NCBI GenBank assembly: GCA_027186245.1
Contig: CP114496.1
Location: 2,797,501-2,861,500 of the forward strand
Direction: 5' to 3'
DNA from: Coriaria nepalensis
Lineage: Eukaryota > Streptophyta > Magnoliopsida > Cucurbitales > Coriariaceae
Length of the DNA stretch: 64,000 bases
Part shown: positions 49,746-61,232 of the stretch, in pieces
How positions within the stretch are numbered: the first letter of the stretch is position 1
Layout of the letters: every line of letters begins with the position of its first letter
Notes under the pieces: model-generated
Databases searched by the model: none
Seen by the model: the letters and a program-made list of their open reading frames with translations, nothing else
What the model was told of the DNA's origin: nothing
Made by a program: the position numbers and the translations under genes

Positions 49746-52700
49746 AGGAATGCTTAATTAGGACCACAAGCATTAAATTACATGTCTGAGCTGTGTCTTT
49801 GTGCCAGTTGGATTGAGAAAACAACGTGCTACAAAGATCAATGGATTATATATATGTATATATATAGGCTACGTGGGGAGGTAAATGTTGATGCATGTGT
49901 TTCAAAGAGATTTAAGTATATTTTTTGATGAAGTTTAAAGATCTTTTATTTTGCCATATCAATGTCGTGTCTAGTACTTATTGTCAATTTTGCATCTCTT
50001 TCAAGAGATTCATATGTGATACGCGGAAGAGAAAATTTACCCAATCATACAATATCTTCCCCAATCATACAAGTTAACCAAATAAATATAACATGTAAAG
50101 TATGATTAGCACAGATCTTCCTTTTTTTTTTTATTTGTTTATTATTATTAATATAATTAGGGGGTGAGTTAGGACTTCATCACAACGGTTAAATTGAAAT
50201 TTTTATAATACGATAAATATAGAGAAATTATTGAAGATGAAATTCCAGGAGCCAAGGTGGGTTCTACGGACGTCATAGTCCCACCACCCTGGCTCCGCCC
50301 TCGAGTAATAATTCCTTGCAGGAAATTCTTATGTTATAAGTTATTATAGGTCCATGTTTTTAAAAATATTAATGTTATGGAATCAAATCATTCATGGGTT
50401 TTATCCCAAAAAAAAAATTGTGCATTCTTCTTTTAAAAATGTAAAAATGAAATTGTTATTCGAGGTTTAGTGGTAAGAAATATCGACTGTAAGGATTAAA
50501 GTTCATTAGTGAGGAATGAGCGATGAAAGGAATGCAAGGATTCCGAAAGGTAATAGTTACACATGTCCTTGATCAACCGGCTACGAAGGATGAATATGGG
50601 GGAAAAAAAGAGGGACCTTGCTGTTCAAGTCGAGGCACACGGCTCACGTTGTCATTCAGCCTTCTTTGAGAGGGGGTCATAGAGACTTAGGAGTCGTATC
50701 ACACTCTATAGGAAAATCAATTTAGTTTTATATTTGATAGATCTATTACATAGGTAGTCTTCTTGATTAGATAAATGAAATATATAAAGAAAAATAAAAT
50801 AGCTCGCATATAATTTTTATTAATTTGGAAAATACTTATGATATAATTTCTATATAGTTAACTTAGCGGATGTTTAAAAGGAAAAATGTGTCTCAATGTT
50901 AAGTCAATATAATTATGATATGTATGAATGAGATGTAACTAGTGTTCATTTAGTAAGTGGGATGTAATTGAATTCCCCATTAGAATATGACTTCGTCGAA
51001 CGTTCAAGTTCGTACCTTTTTATCTTAGTTATGGAGGATTTGAAGAAACATTTTTAAGATGGGGTACTTATAAGTTCATATGCAACTTAACAGTGGAAAC
51101 AATATTTTAAAATTTTATTTGAATCCTATATGAACTTATGAAGTTAGAAACATGTTATCCTATTTAAAATGGTGATTTGTAGATTAAAGAATGAAATTAT
51201 TAAATAAAATGAAGAAGAATTTCACTTACATCCGGTATCGCTAACATAACCTATCAAGAAAAACTTCTTCTCTTCTCCAAAAGTGTTTCACACAAAATCA
51301 AGAGGATCAATGGAAAAAATTATGAAGTCAACTAAATGTTTAACCCTTAATTTTGATCCATGCAAACTAATTTCAATTAAACGATATTTAATTTAGGTCA
51401 TTCAATTCATTAACTATCTAAATTTCAACGGAAGGGAGATATTATTTTTTCTCTTAGGAATTTTGGCCGCTCTAGGATTTTTAGGTTGAGTAATGGAAAT
51501 CCCCTATGCCCCTATTTACAGTGAAGGTATGAGGCTCCTTTTATAGTAAAACTCTAATTACTTTAATTAAACGAGCATTCATGATAATTATCTTAGTCAT
51601 TCATAATAATTACTTAATGAATGAAGAAGCAATTCTTACCATGCAACCTTACATTGCTTTCTTCATTACATCAAAGAACATATTTTGTCATAGGATTCTC
51701 TCATTTTATATTAGAGCAATAGATTTCATCTTGATCACTCAGAACCTTTATATGTAACATTATATCTCCAATGGTTAATCATTTTATGATCCTTGACTAT
51801 GATGTTTTAAAATAATATCAAAATATAGAACCATAAGTATAAAATTTTATGTAATCTTAGGTATGAGAATTACTTACACATATAATCACTACATAAATCT
51901 CACTAACATACAAGTATAATTACTATTGCGGTTATCTAACAACCACGTTCAGTGAACTTAATCTCCTACTAAGCACTTACATGTTTATCATGATATTCTC
52001 CAATATTAATTTTTATGAGATCATCCACTCTTAATCATTAAGAAAAATACATGTAATAAATAGTCTCACCGAATTATTAGTGTCCTATTTTGATATTTCT
52101 ATGTCTATGAATTATTCAAATCTTTACACTTTAAATATCTTGAATCTCAACTAACACAATCATTATCATGAAATATGATAAATAATAAATACTTTTATTC
52201 ATGATAAATAGATTGATTATATTAATCATTTGCTAATATTTTATATCAAAAATATTATCTCTACAAAGTCTATACATCATATCGGGTCTAACATAATGAC
52301 TTAAGGGGTAAATAATTTTCAGTACCCGATATATGTTATTTGTAGATAATATCGTCATAATTGATGAACTTAAAAAAAGTGTCAATCAAAACATAGATAG
52401 ATAGCATGAGACTCTAAAAAGTAAAAGGTTGGAAGTAGTTAGCTTAAAGATATATTTAGATTACAAATTTAGTCTTGAATCATGAATGATCGGTGATCCA
52501 ATTGAGATTGAAGGCACGGAGGTTGCCAACTCTAAATATACTTTGAATACAATTAAATAATAATAATAATGATGATGACTCCTATTTTGCTGGTATCACG
52601 GAAAGGTGTTTTCAACATGAAGGGTTAATCGATTGTGGATATATAGTATTTGGAGACCAGATTTTCCAACAACACTAAACAAAACATAAACTCTTTTTTA

Positions 52701-53100
52701 AGTATTAGATTACTTACCACTTCACGTGATGAATTGATATAAAACTTATCTCCTCAATTTATTTTTTATTTAATACAAATAATTGAAAGCACATTCTAGA
52801 TATTTACACATTTTTTTATCAACAAAACTAATTAGATAATTGTACGGACGATGAGATACAAAATGTGTTACCATTTTTTTATCTTAATTAATTAATTATT
52901 TTTTTATTATCAGCAAAATGCCAAAAGTCATACCCATAAAAAAAAATTAAAAAAATAAATATATATATATATTAATCGATAAATAAGTAGAGATTTGTTT
53001 CTTTTAGCGGGGGAGGGGCGACCTCATCATCACATGGCTTAAATAAATTATTAGGAAGCCAAAATGCACAAATAGAAAATAGCTAAATAAACAAGTGGAC
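49234..53100. other. AT-rich intergenic DNA, no gene seen
   Basis: Contains a (TA)n microsatellite at about 49709-49742. A GC-rich patch near 50250-50310 (CCACCCTGGCTCCGCCC) looks like the edge of a small transposon. An unidentified repeat-like stretch lies at 50.46-50.72 kb. The rest is featureless AT-rich DNA. Confidence 0.5.
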
Positions 53101-53104
53101 GTTT

Positions 53105-53540
53105 TTTTTTTTTTTTTTTTTTATGTTTGGCATTTTGCATTGTTAGGGTTTGATTGGAGCGTTTTTTTTTTTTTTTTTTTAATTTAGTTTTTTAAATATA
53201 AGAATTATTTTTTGTACTTTTTTATAATGTTGATTTTTTTTTATCCTTTTTAAAAAATAAGAAAATTACAAAATATAATTAACGATTAAAAAAATTAGCT
53301 TTTGTATTTAAAATTTATTACAATACTAAATTGGCAACATATTTTAAAAATTCAATTTTTTAAAAACTTTTTACGTAATATATATTTTTTTTTGTATTTT
53401 TTTAATGTTGATTTTTTTTAATCCTTTTTAAAAAATGAATTTTGAAAAATATATAAAAAAAAATAATTACTAAATATAATTAGTGATTTAAAAAAAAACT
53501 AAATTTTATATTTAGAATTTTTTATCAATCAAGATCATAG
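53105..53540. repeat. Poly-T pair and about 182-bp direct duplication
   Basis: Two poly-T runs of about 20 (53105-53122 and 53163-53180) follow similar GGACG/GGAGCG lead-ins. A segment beginning ATGTTGATTTTTTTT-ATCCTTTTTAAAAAA occurs at about 53227 and 53407, roughly 180 bp apart, with matching AAATATAATTA-GATT further on. Confidence 0.65.
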
Positions 53541-54740
53541 TGTTTTAATAATAGGATAACATTTCAAAACCACAATTTTTGTTGTGGACATAAAATTTTA
53601 TTTTTATTCGTATTAGTTTTTATTATATATAAATATATATATATATTAATTTTATATTTGGCTCCACTTCTTTATGTATATCCAAATATTTCTTCTTTAT
53701 GTTAGAAGTTAGAATGATGAAAGAAATGAAGACCATAAAAACATCTATATAAATTTTCGTTTCCATCATGATGTGTTCATGTTATGCATTTGACTTTCAG
53801 ATATGGATTCAAATCTAGTCGAAGTATTTATCATTTTATTGTTGAATTATTATTATTATTATTATTATTTATTATTTTTTGTGTTTTTTGTTTGGATTTT
53901 AGGAGAATGGCCCATGTGGTGTCGTGCATTTATGTTAGTACTTTCCTTTTTTCTTTTTCCTTTTTTTTTCCTTTTCTTTGGATTCTTGGATATGTTTATT
54001 ACACACGTTGACGATGCATACAATCATTTACACGTACGATTCTATGTATGTGTATGTTGTTTATATAACTAACACGCATGAAAAAAAAACTTTTGTTAGC
54101 ACTCTAAGAAGGATTTTCAAAGATTACAGATCCGTGATATGAGCTTAAGTTTTATATATGGGGTTAGGGTTATTTGAGTGTTTAAAGTTTATATATTTTC
54201 TCTGTTTTGATGTTTCGGGTTAAATTTATTATATGTTATTCTTTTTAAAGTTAATTATCATTCATGATTCAATCCTTGGGAATGAGTTTACACTTTATAA
54301 TATTCGTGACTACTTAAATTTTAGACTTAGGTTTAGTGGAAACAATGTAATCGTATAAACATCTTTAGATTACATGACAGAACTAAATGTAGGACTCTAA
54401 ACAAAACAAGTAAGAACCAAATAAAATTTATCATTCTTATATCTTTGTCGAATCCTTCCGCATCATATGCCTCATCTCTTCCATTATAGCTTCAATAAAT
54501 AATGTTGGATCAGTCACTTCTACGTTTCCTTAATGATTATTTGGAGACATTTTTTTTTTTTTGCAAAATAAAGTTAGAAACAAAACAATAATAAAGTAAG
54601 GACCTTAGTCATACTCACTTACGTATTTCATTCAAAATATGATTCACTCTATTTAGCTCATATTTCACTCAATGTTCAACTTTTACCCTATAATATTCTC
54701 AGTCTCTTACCTTTTTCTACTCAGTAAAATCCTCTTTCAA
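53541..54740. other. AT-rich region upstream of the JAZ gene
   Basis: Includes a (TTA)n microsatellite at about 53846-53872 and T-rich tracts. The overlapping plus-strand ORFs here are low-complexity and I do not believe they are genes. Confidence 0.5.
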
Positions 54741-54767
54741 TGTAGTTGGTTACTATCAATTCCTACT

Positions 54768-54784
54768 CTCTCTCTCTCTCTCTC
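54768..54784 (+). repeat. (CT)n microsatellite upstream of JAZ gene
   Basis: An uninterrupted CT dinucleotide tract about 640 bases upstream of the JAZ start codon. Confidence 0.8.
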
Positions 54785-54974
54785 ATATACTTTGCTTGCA
54801 AGGATTTTTCGATTTTTTTTTCCATCACTTTTATACTATCCAAGATTGCCAATTTCTCTTCCCTCAAAACAAACGTACCACAAGATATACTCGTCCTTGA
54901 TTGGCCAGTCGCCCTCAGTAGCTGTACTAAACGGCGACCACCTAAGAAACCCAACCCAAACCCCCCATTTACCC

Positions 54975-54980
54975 CACGTG
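54975..54980. promoter_or_regulatory. G-box CACGTG, distal
   Basis: A palindromic CACGTG about 440 bases upstream of the JAZ ATG. G-boxes are the binding site of MYC2-type bHLH factors, which activate JAZ genes in a jasmonate feedback loop. Site is seen; factor is inferred. Confidence 0.6.
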
Positions 54981-55038
54981 TCAAACTTAATAACATTTAT
55001 AAAAATCACTACCCCGCCACGCTGTCACTAACGATTAG

Positions 55039-55044
55039 CACGTG
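55039..55044. promoter_or_regulatory. G-box CACGTG, proximal
   Basis: A second CACGTG, 64 bases downstream of the first and about 380 bases upstream of the ATG, in a comparatively GC-rich stretch (54.9-55.3 kb) that looks like the core promoter/5' UTR. Confidence 0.6.
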
Positions 55045-55421
55045 TTTGCTTTGCCGGTCATTACCCGGTTTCCAAACCGGACAACCCGGTCACCCAGTTT
55101 TCCCCTACAGACAGAATCTTTCAATCCAACGGCTTGGATTTCACCACCGAGCCATAAAGTCAAAAAAAAAAAATCATTTTATTTTTATTTAAAATAAAAA
55201 ATTGTTCCTTGAGAAAAACAAAAGCAATTCTACGCATCGCTTGAATTTTGTGAAACTCTGACGGCCGCTCTCTTCCTTTCTTCTTCTGGTTGCAGAAGCA
55301 GGAATAGGATTTCATGGTTTTAAGTTTTATAGGATTAGAAGCTTGAAAAATTGGAGAACACTTGAAAGAGTTTGTGAGTTTTTACCTTTCTGTTTGGATT
55401 TTGCTTTGAGCTGATCTTGAT

Positions 55422-56172
55422 ATGGAGAGGGATTTCTTAGGTCTGAGCTCGAAGAATGTCTCCGTCACAGTGAAAGAAGAAGTTCCTGATGAGTATAAGA
55501 ATTCAGGTATCTTCTCCTCCTCCTCGTGCACGGCATTGAAGCTTTTATTGCTATGGCTGTTTAATTTTATAAAGCTCTGCTTTCGAGAATTCCTTCTCTG
55601 TGATTTGAGTTTCTTCGTTTTCAAGTTTTATTTATTTATTCTATAAATTCGTTGTTTATTTCTAAGATTTTATAATTTTGCTCGCTTTGGCTGTGTAGAA
55701 ATGAAGATTTTATAAGCCTGCAGTTTTTTTTTTTTTTTTTTCATGAATCTTTGCCATTAGATTTTCCATATCATGAAGATTCTAACGGGGTTGTTGGAAC
55801 TTTTTCTACCTCGAGAATATTAGATACAAAAATCTCTACTCTCAGATTGTTAGCTGTGTATAGAGCCATAAATTAATTTTGGTTCCCTTTTTTTTTTTTT
55901 TTTTAAATATATATATATATATATATATATTCAGATTTTGTCGATTACTTGTTGCAGAACCTGAATTTTGTACCTGTGAATGGGTAAATTTGGGGGTACA
56001 GTTACTTTTAGAGATGAGCTTTTTAAGAATCCGTTTGGGAGTGTTTATTTTTAGTCAACCGTGTTTATTTTGTAAAAAAAAAAAAAAAAAAAATTCTAAA
56101 TTTATGTTATAGAAAATAAATATTATCTGTGTTTATTTTGATAAGGATAAAATATTTAAAATATTTTACTTA

Positions 56173-56235
<63 letters not shown>

Positions 56236-57608
56236 TTTTCCCTCTCCTTTTACGTGTTGAATATATTAGTATTCCTCGCGTTTGTTGAGTTGCAAACATG
56301 AAATTCTTTCCTAACGTGCGAGTATGGTGTTTGTAGATTTAAATAATATTCCATATGTTTTAACATTTAATTTTAATTTTAAAATAATATGTCGCGTTGG
56401 GTGGATTGATCTTAAAAGAAAATGAAAAATAATAGCGGTGCCTCGTCATCTGACACAGAAATAGAACCCACGAAAACAAATATATATATATATATATATT
56501 AAATTATAAATTATCGTTATCTAAGTTTATTTTCATTATTTTCGGAGGCGGACTCGGACTAGGACTAGAATGAATTAAAGTATTTGGGTTTAAAATAATC
56601 TATGGGCGTGCTACTATATTTAATGGTTAGTACTTACTAGTGTGAAAGGGGAATATGTATAATTTTATAGTTCCTATATATTTTTGGCTGACTTTAGGTC
56701 TTCAATAGTAGTGCCCTTTCAGCTTTGGAGCTGGCTACGGACAACTATTTGAACAAAAAACTAGCATGTGTGGAAAGATGAGATATGCAATAATGTATTG
56801 TCTACAAACGAGTGATGGGTCCTTGTTATTGAGCATGTGGGCAAAGGCTTGGCCTTCACTAGACTCAGTTTTACTTTTCCAAACTTCAGTTTTGGACGGA
56901 TGCTTAGAAAAGTGCACATGGGGGGCGAAAATTAGTATTTTAATATAAGATTATTAGCAATTTTTGTATTTTAAAATATATTTTGTCCATCCTAATTTTT
57001 ATTTAATACATTTTACCTCCTCTTTAACTTTTTTGAGGCTCTGCCCCCATTCGATTCAGTTTGACACATTATTTATCCAAAATCCAGTTTGTCAAACTCC
57101 AGTCTTACCAAGTTAATTCGTTTTTTATTTTGCATTGCTTTGAATTACTGATGCATCAGTGAGGGGTTCTGGTATGCAATGGTCATTCCCCAACAAGGTT
57201 TCGGCTGTTCCTCAATTTTTGTCCTTCAAGGGTGCTCAAGATGAGAGACCAAGAAAGACTATCATGGATCCCCTTCCATCCAATGGATTTATGACCATAT
57301 CAACTACAGATTCATTTGATCAAAGTCAGAGATCATACTCTGGACTAATGCAGGTTCGTCTTTTGCTTTTGAACGTTGATTTTCTTGTTTCATAGAGGAA
57401 TTGCTGTTATTTCTTGTAAAGGAAATTTTTATGAGATTTAACGTGAATTGAATTGTTTAGATATATCCTTGTCCGAACAGCCCAGTATTATAATGTAACC
57501 CCTAATTTGTACCTTTAAATTTTATTAGCTTGTCACTTTGCCCGCTTATTCTTTTACAGTATATTTAATTTAGTGAAATATAACCTTGTATAAATAAATA
57601 AATAAATA

Positions 57609-57639
<31 letters not shown>

Positions 57640-60077
57640 CTAATGAGTCTCCTCATGTTCTTATAAAATTTACCCCTTATCTTTGTTGTAGCAAAATTAT
57701 TCATGTACTATTCAAATTTTTGCCATCCATGAACTAATTTTCTAGGTCCATTACCACCAGCGGATCCTGGTTGGAGGCTACGGAGACAACTTTCCCCGCA
57801 AGCTTTACTAAATTTAAGTTCTTGCCCCATTAAATCAAAATATCATAAAGATTTTGCACAATTTTATCCCTTAAATTTATATATATATATATATAAAATT
57901 TAATATTATTGATTATTGAATTATGTTTAGATATGAATTTTAATTTATTCAATTAAAATTTTCCAAAATATTAGTTTCCAAATGATTTTCCTAAAGAAGG
58001 GGGTTTAATTCTAAATATATACAACATCATAGGGTTATACAGTATATTTAATTTCCTAATTCTAACCTTTTTTTCTTTTTTTTTTTTTATAATCAAAACA
58101 AGATTATTTATATATTAGACATTTGAAATTTATATATTTATTTGTTTGTTATGAAATTTTTTGACAATCATTTCTCTATTACCATACAATAAGGTCGTTG
58201 CCCTCACCTCCTGGATCCACCACTGTCCACCTAACCCATAACCATTTTATGAAACTTACTCTTCAACTTTGTCCTTAATTTTTCAGAAAAATGTGATTTT
58301 GGATGGGAAGGCTACAAACCAGTATGCAATGACTGTCAATCCTGCCCAACACTCTGATGTGCTTTCAGTTCAACCACAAGAATTGAAAATATTTCCAGTT
58401 TCCAACCAAATGAGTACTCCAATACTACAATCCCAGTTAGTTTACCCTGTGCAGAATATGGTAAGACCACAACCTCTTGGTGGAGTTCCAATTGTAATAA
58501 CCCCTGCTTCAGTTCTTCATTCCACAAGTTCCATTATTGGTGCCACCAACCTTAGGTACCTTCTCCTTTCATTTTTTTACTTGTACTGTTAACTGTTTTC
58601 TGTGAAGTAATCTCTTAATGTAAACCGGTATCATTTAGCAATTTTTCATTAACAATTTAACAAATTTTCTCTCTAATTTTTCCCCTTTAGTAGTGGTTCC
58701 AAGTCTTCTGGCACACCTGGTCAATTGACCATCTTTTATGATGGTTTCGTGAGCGTGTATGATGATATATCTCCTGAAAAGGTACGTTATCTTTTAGCAG
58801 GGGCAGATCCAAGGGGGGCATTGCGAACCTTCCCCATTATTAGACTTTTATCCCTAGTTTGTCAGTATATAGTAAAATATACGTTTAACAGTCAGCCATT
58901 TTTGCCATTGCTCGACATCATTATTTGTACAATACCCTCATATTTTTAAATATTTCAACTATATACCTTCTAAAATATTTTGTTTTTTTTATTATTATTA
59001 TAAAGGTTACGTCCAAAATTTTGGTTTTTGTGAAATTAACACCTGATTTTTGTTGATGTTGATGTAAAATTACATGCTTTTGTCTGCCTTGAAAAATTCT
59101 CATTCTCAAACTTCCAGATTTATTAGAATTTTCATTCTCATTTCAGGCTCAAGCTATTATGCTACTGGCTGGGAATGGGTCACCTCAAACTTTGAACGCA
59201 CCATCTACCGATCAGTTGCAGTCAACTGCTCTTAGGCCTTCTCATGGTCGTAGGGGGGCCCAATCACATACCGGATCTCTACCCTTGGCCCTTCCAAGCC
59301 CTCTTTCACTGAATTGCCTTTCCTCTTCTCAGCCAGGTGGACCTAGTAGCAAAAATGAGTTAGCCAATGTGAAGACAGTAGGAACTTCAGCTTCAAACCA
59401 CTTGGAACCTGCTAAAGCTATCAATTCTGTGGGGGTCGTTGCTCCAGCGTATGTTCCATCAGGTATAATGTCTTTGATAACAACTAAGAACACTACCCAC
59501 ATCATCATAATGTGAAACTTGGTCAATTCTCTTTAGTTATTATTTGTATCCGTATATTCTTATTGACTTATTTTTGTGCCTTCTGTAGCTGTGCCTCAGG
59601 CACGTAAGGCATCCTTGGCTCGATTTTTAGAGAAGCGCAAGGAAAGGTAATTACTTTTCTGCCTTCTTTTCTTTTCTTCTCTTGCCCTAAGAGTAAAACT
59701 CCAGCTCATACTGTGTCAAAGTAAACCACAAAGTTAAAATATTGTGCCTGTTGAAAAATGAAAAAATGTTTTCTGAAACAATGTTTGCTTGTATATATTG
59801 CTCAAGATTAATGGACGCATGGTTGCCACAGAAAAAATGTTTCTTTATTTTTCTATGAACTAATCATGAAACTTATACTGAAACTTTATCTCTAACTGAG
59901 AATACCTGAGGGTTTGAATTTCTAAATGAAAATTTTAATTTGCCTTTCAGGCTGAACACAACTCCATACAATGTTGTGGGTACCGGGAAATCATCAGACA
60001 GGAACCACTCTGGATTGGACAATGTTAGTCGTTCTGTTAATTCTGATGGTTCTTGTCTTCTCCCGGCTGTCAATTAG
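55422..60077 (+). CDS. TIFY6B: Jasmonate ZIM-domain repressor, TIFY6/JAZ3-like
   Basis: Seven exons (55422-55506, 57160-57353, 58287-58555, 58691-58781, 59147-59462, 59589-59646, 59951-60077; stop TAG) give 379 residues in one clean frame. The start MERDFLGLSSK and FPNKVSAVPQFLSFK are typical of the JAZ3/JAZ4 (TIFY6) clade. The ZIM domain carries TIFY at residues 196-199 (GQLTIFYDGFVSVYDDISPEK, ending QAIMLLAGN), the site of NINJA binding and JAZ dimerisation. The Jas motif lies at about 321-344 (VPQARKASLARFLEKRKER, then LNTTPY). It binds COI1-jasmonoyl-isoleucine and MYC factors and supports nuclear localisation. No N-terminal LxLxL EAR motif is seen, so repression would go through NINJA/TOPLESS. 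The protein is slightly longer than Arabidopsis JAZ3 (352). JAZ3 versus JAZ4 orthology is not decided. Confidence 0.95.
55888..55930. repeat. Poly-T plus (AT)n in JAZ intron 1
   Basis: A run of about 17 T is followed by an AT dinucleotide tract (55907-55930). Other simple repeats in the same intron are a poly-A at about 56077-56092 and the (AATA)n/(TA)n compound tract at 56171-56231. Confidence 0.85.
56171..56231. repeat. Compound (AAAT)n-(TA)n microsatellite
   Basis: About eight AAAT units pass directly into about 14 TA units inside the first intron of the JAZ gene. Confidence 0.9.
57766..58227. mobile_element. Small inverted-terminal element in JAZ intron 2
   Basis: The left end reads CAGCGGATCCTGG and the right end CCTGGATCCACCACTG. 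Reverse-complemented, the right end gives CAGTGGTGGATCCAGG, an imperfect inverted terminus. The 0.46-kb interior is AT-rich and non-coding. Related phrases (GGGGCAGATCCAAGGGGGG at 58799; GAGGCTCTGCCCCC at 57036) suggest other fragments of the family in neighbouring introns. Confidence 0.5.
59647..59950 (+). promoter_or_regulatory. Conserved Jas intron, retention would truncate the repressor
   Basis: This 304-bp intron separates the main Jas helix (EKRKER) from LNTTPY, the position of the conserved Jas intron of JAZ genes. Its second to fourth bases (TAA at 59648-59650) complete an in-frame stop immediately after KER, so retention yields a protein ending ...EKRKER without the PY end of the motif. 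Confidence 0.8.
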
Positions 60078-60480
60078 CCCTCTCTCTCTCTCAATGCTGG
60101 TGGGAGATCATGGTCAACATTTTTGTTTACTTGTAAGCTTAATTCTTTTGACTTAAACTATTAGATTATATCTTAGTTATATTATTCTACTTGATAACTG
60201 TATTTTCCCTTCCCACTCTGTTTTATTGAGGCCCCGAAGAACTATGCAACTTGTTACAAAATTCTACTGTAAAATATTATCCATAAATTTTCAGAGTACT
60301 CTTTTAGACTTTTGTCAAACGTGTGTTGATGAGTCAAATGAAAGTTTTCATTAATTATGATTGGGAAATTATGATTTAACTCTTTAAGAGTTTCATATAA
60401 ATTCAAAATATTTTATAATTATATTGAACGGTTAAAATTTTTATAATTATAATAAATATTTAAAATTCAAACTATAATAT
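60078..60480. other. 3' UTR and flank of the JAZ gene
   Basis: Begins with a TCTCTCTCTC tract (60081-60091). From about 60340 the sequence resembles the arms of foldback FB1 (TGAAAGTTTTCATTAATTATGATT, TTTCATATAAATT). Confidence 0.5.
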
Positions 60481-60482
60481 AT

Positions 60483-61232
60483 CTCTAATTTTTTAATGGA
60501 TAAGTTAGACTATTAATCCGATTTGATTTAACCCATAAATAATAAAAATAAATTTTTGTTTTGAAGATAAACTTGCAACTAATTAACATTAATTTCATTT
60601 ATTTTTTATCCTAAATTTTTTCCAAACGATCTAAGGATTTTTGCAGCGAACCGCTTTCACTAACCATTAAAAAGATGAAATCCATCTGATTTCTTTCAAA
60701 AAATGGATACTCAATCCGTTTTCTTTGTGAGAAATTGACCGATCGATTTAATTTCATCTGGCGAAGAAACTAGAACGAATTCGATCAAGTTTCTTCGTGC
60801 GAATAACCAGAACAAACTTGATTTGGTTTCGTGATGTGAATAACCGAAATGAACATGATCTAATTTCTTCGCATGAAAAATCGAAACGAACTCATATCTA
60901 AGTTTGAGTACTTCTTCGCGAAGAACAATGAAACCCAAATCTAGGTTCATTTGTTCCTTATGAAGAACACATAGTTTTGTATTCTTCGTGAAGAAGAACG
61001 CAAACCTAGATCTAGGTTCATTCTAATTCTTCACAACAGTGGTTGGTGGCGATAGTTGGCAGAAATTATGAGGTTATTTAGGAAAAATTTAGAAAAATAA
61101 AAAAAATTATAGTAAAAAAAAATTAATTTAAATGAGTTAAGGAGTTGTTTTGGAAATAAAATTTCATTTTTTTTAACTTATGGGTCAGGTTAATGATTAA
61201 AAGCTGATTCCGTTAAAAAAATTGATAGTTCA
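60483..61232. repeat. Foldback element FB2
   Basis: The left arm (60483-60625) aligns with the reverse complement of 61075-61232, sharing CTAATTTTTTAA, TTAATC-GA--TGA, AACCCATAA and AAATTTT-TTT-AA. The spacer contains many TTCTTCG-GCGAA palindromic motifs and CTAGATCTAGGTTCATT duplicates (60930-61030). Flank 60340-60480 matches FB1 arm sequence, so FB1 and FB2 are probably the same family. Confidence 0.6.

Noticed and set aside
50460..50720. tRNA-derived SINE-like sequence (GGTTTAGTGGTAAGA start)
   Set aside because: An A-box-like string is present, but the B-box is poor and no poly(A)/poly(T) tail or target duplication is visible.
53784..54072. Two overlapping ORFs with a poly-Tyr/Leu stretch
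   Set aside because: The amino-acid runs come from a (TTA)n microsatellite and T-rich tracts; no domain and no conservation expected.
54672..55192. Overlapping plus-strand ORFs of 119 and 148 codons
   Set aside because: They cover the promoter and leader of the JAZ gene, include CT microsatellite translation, and show no known domain.
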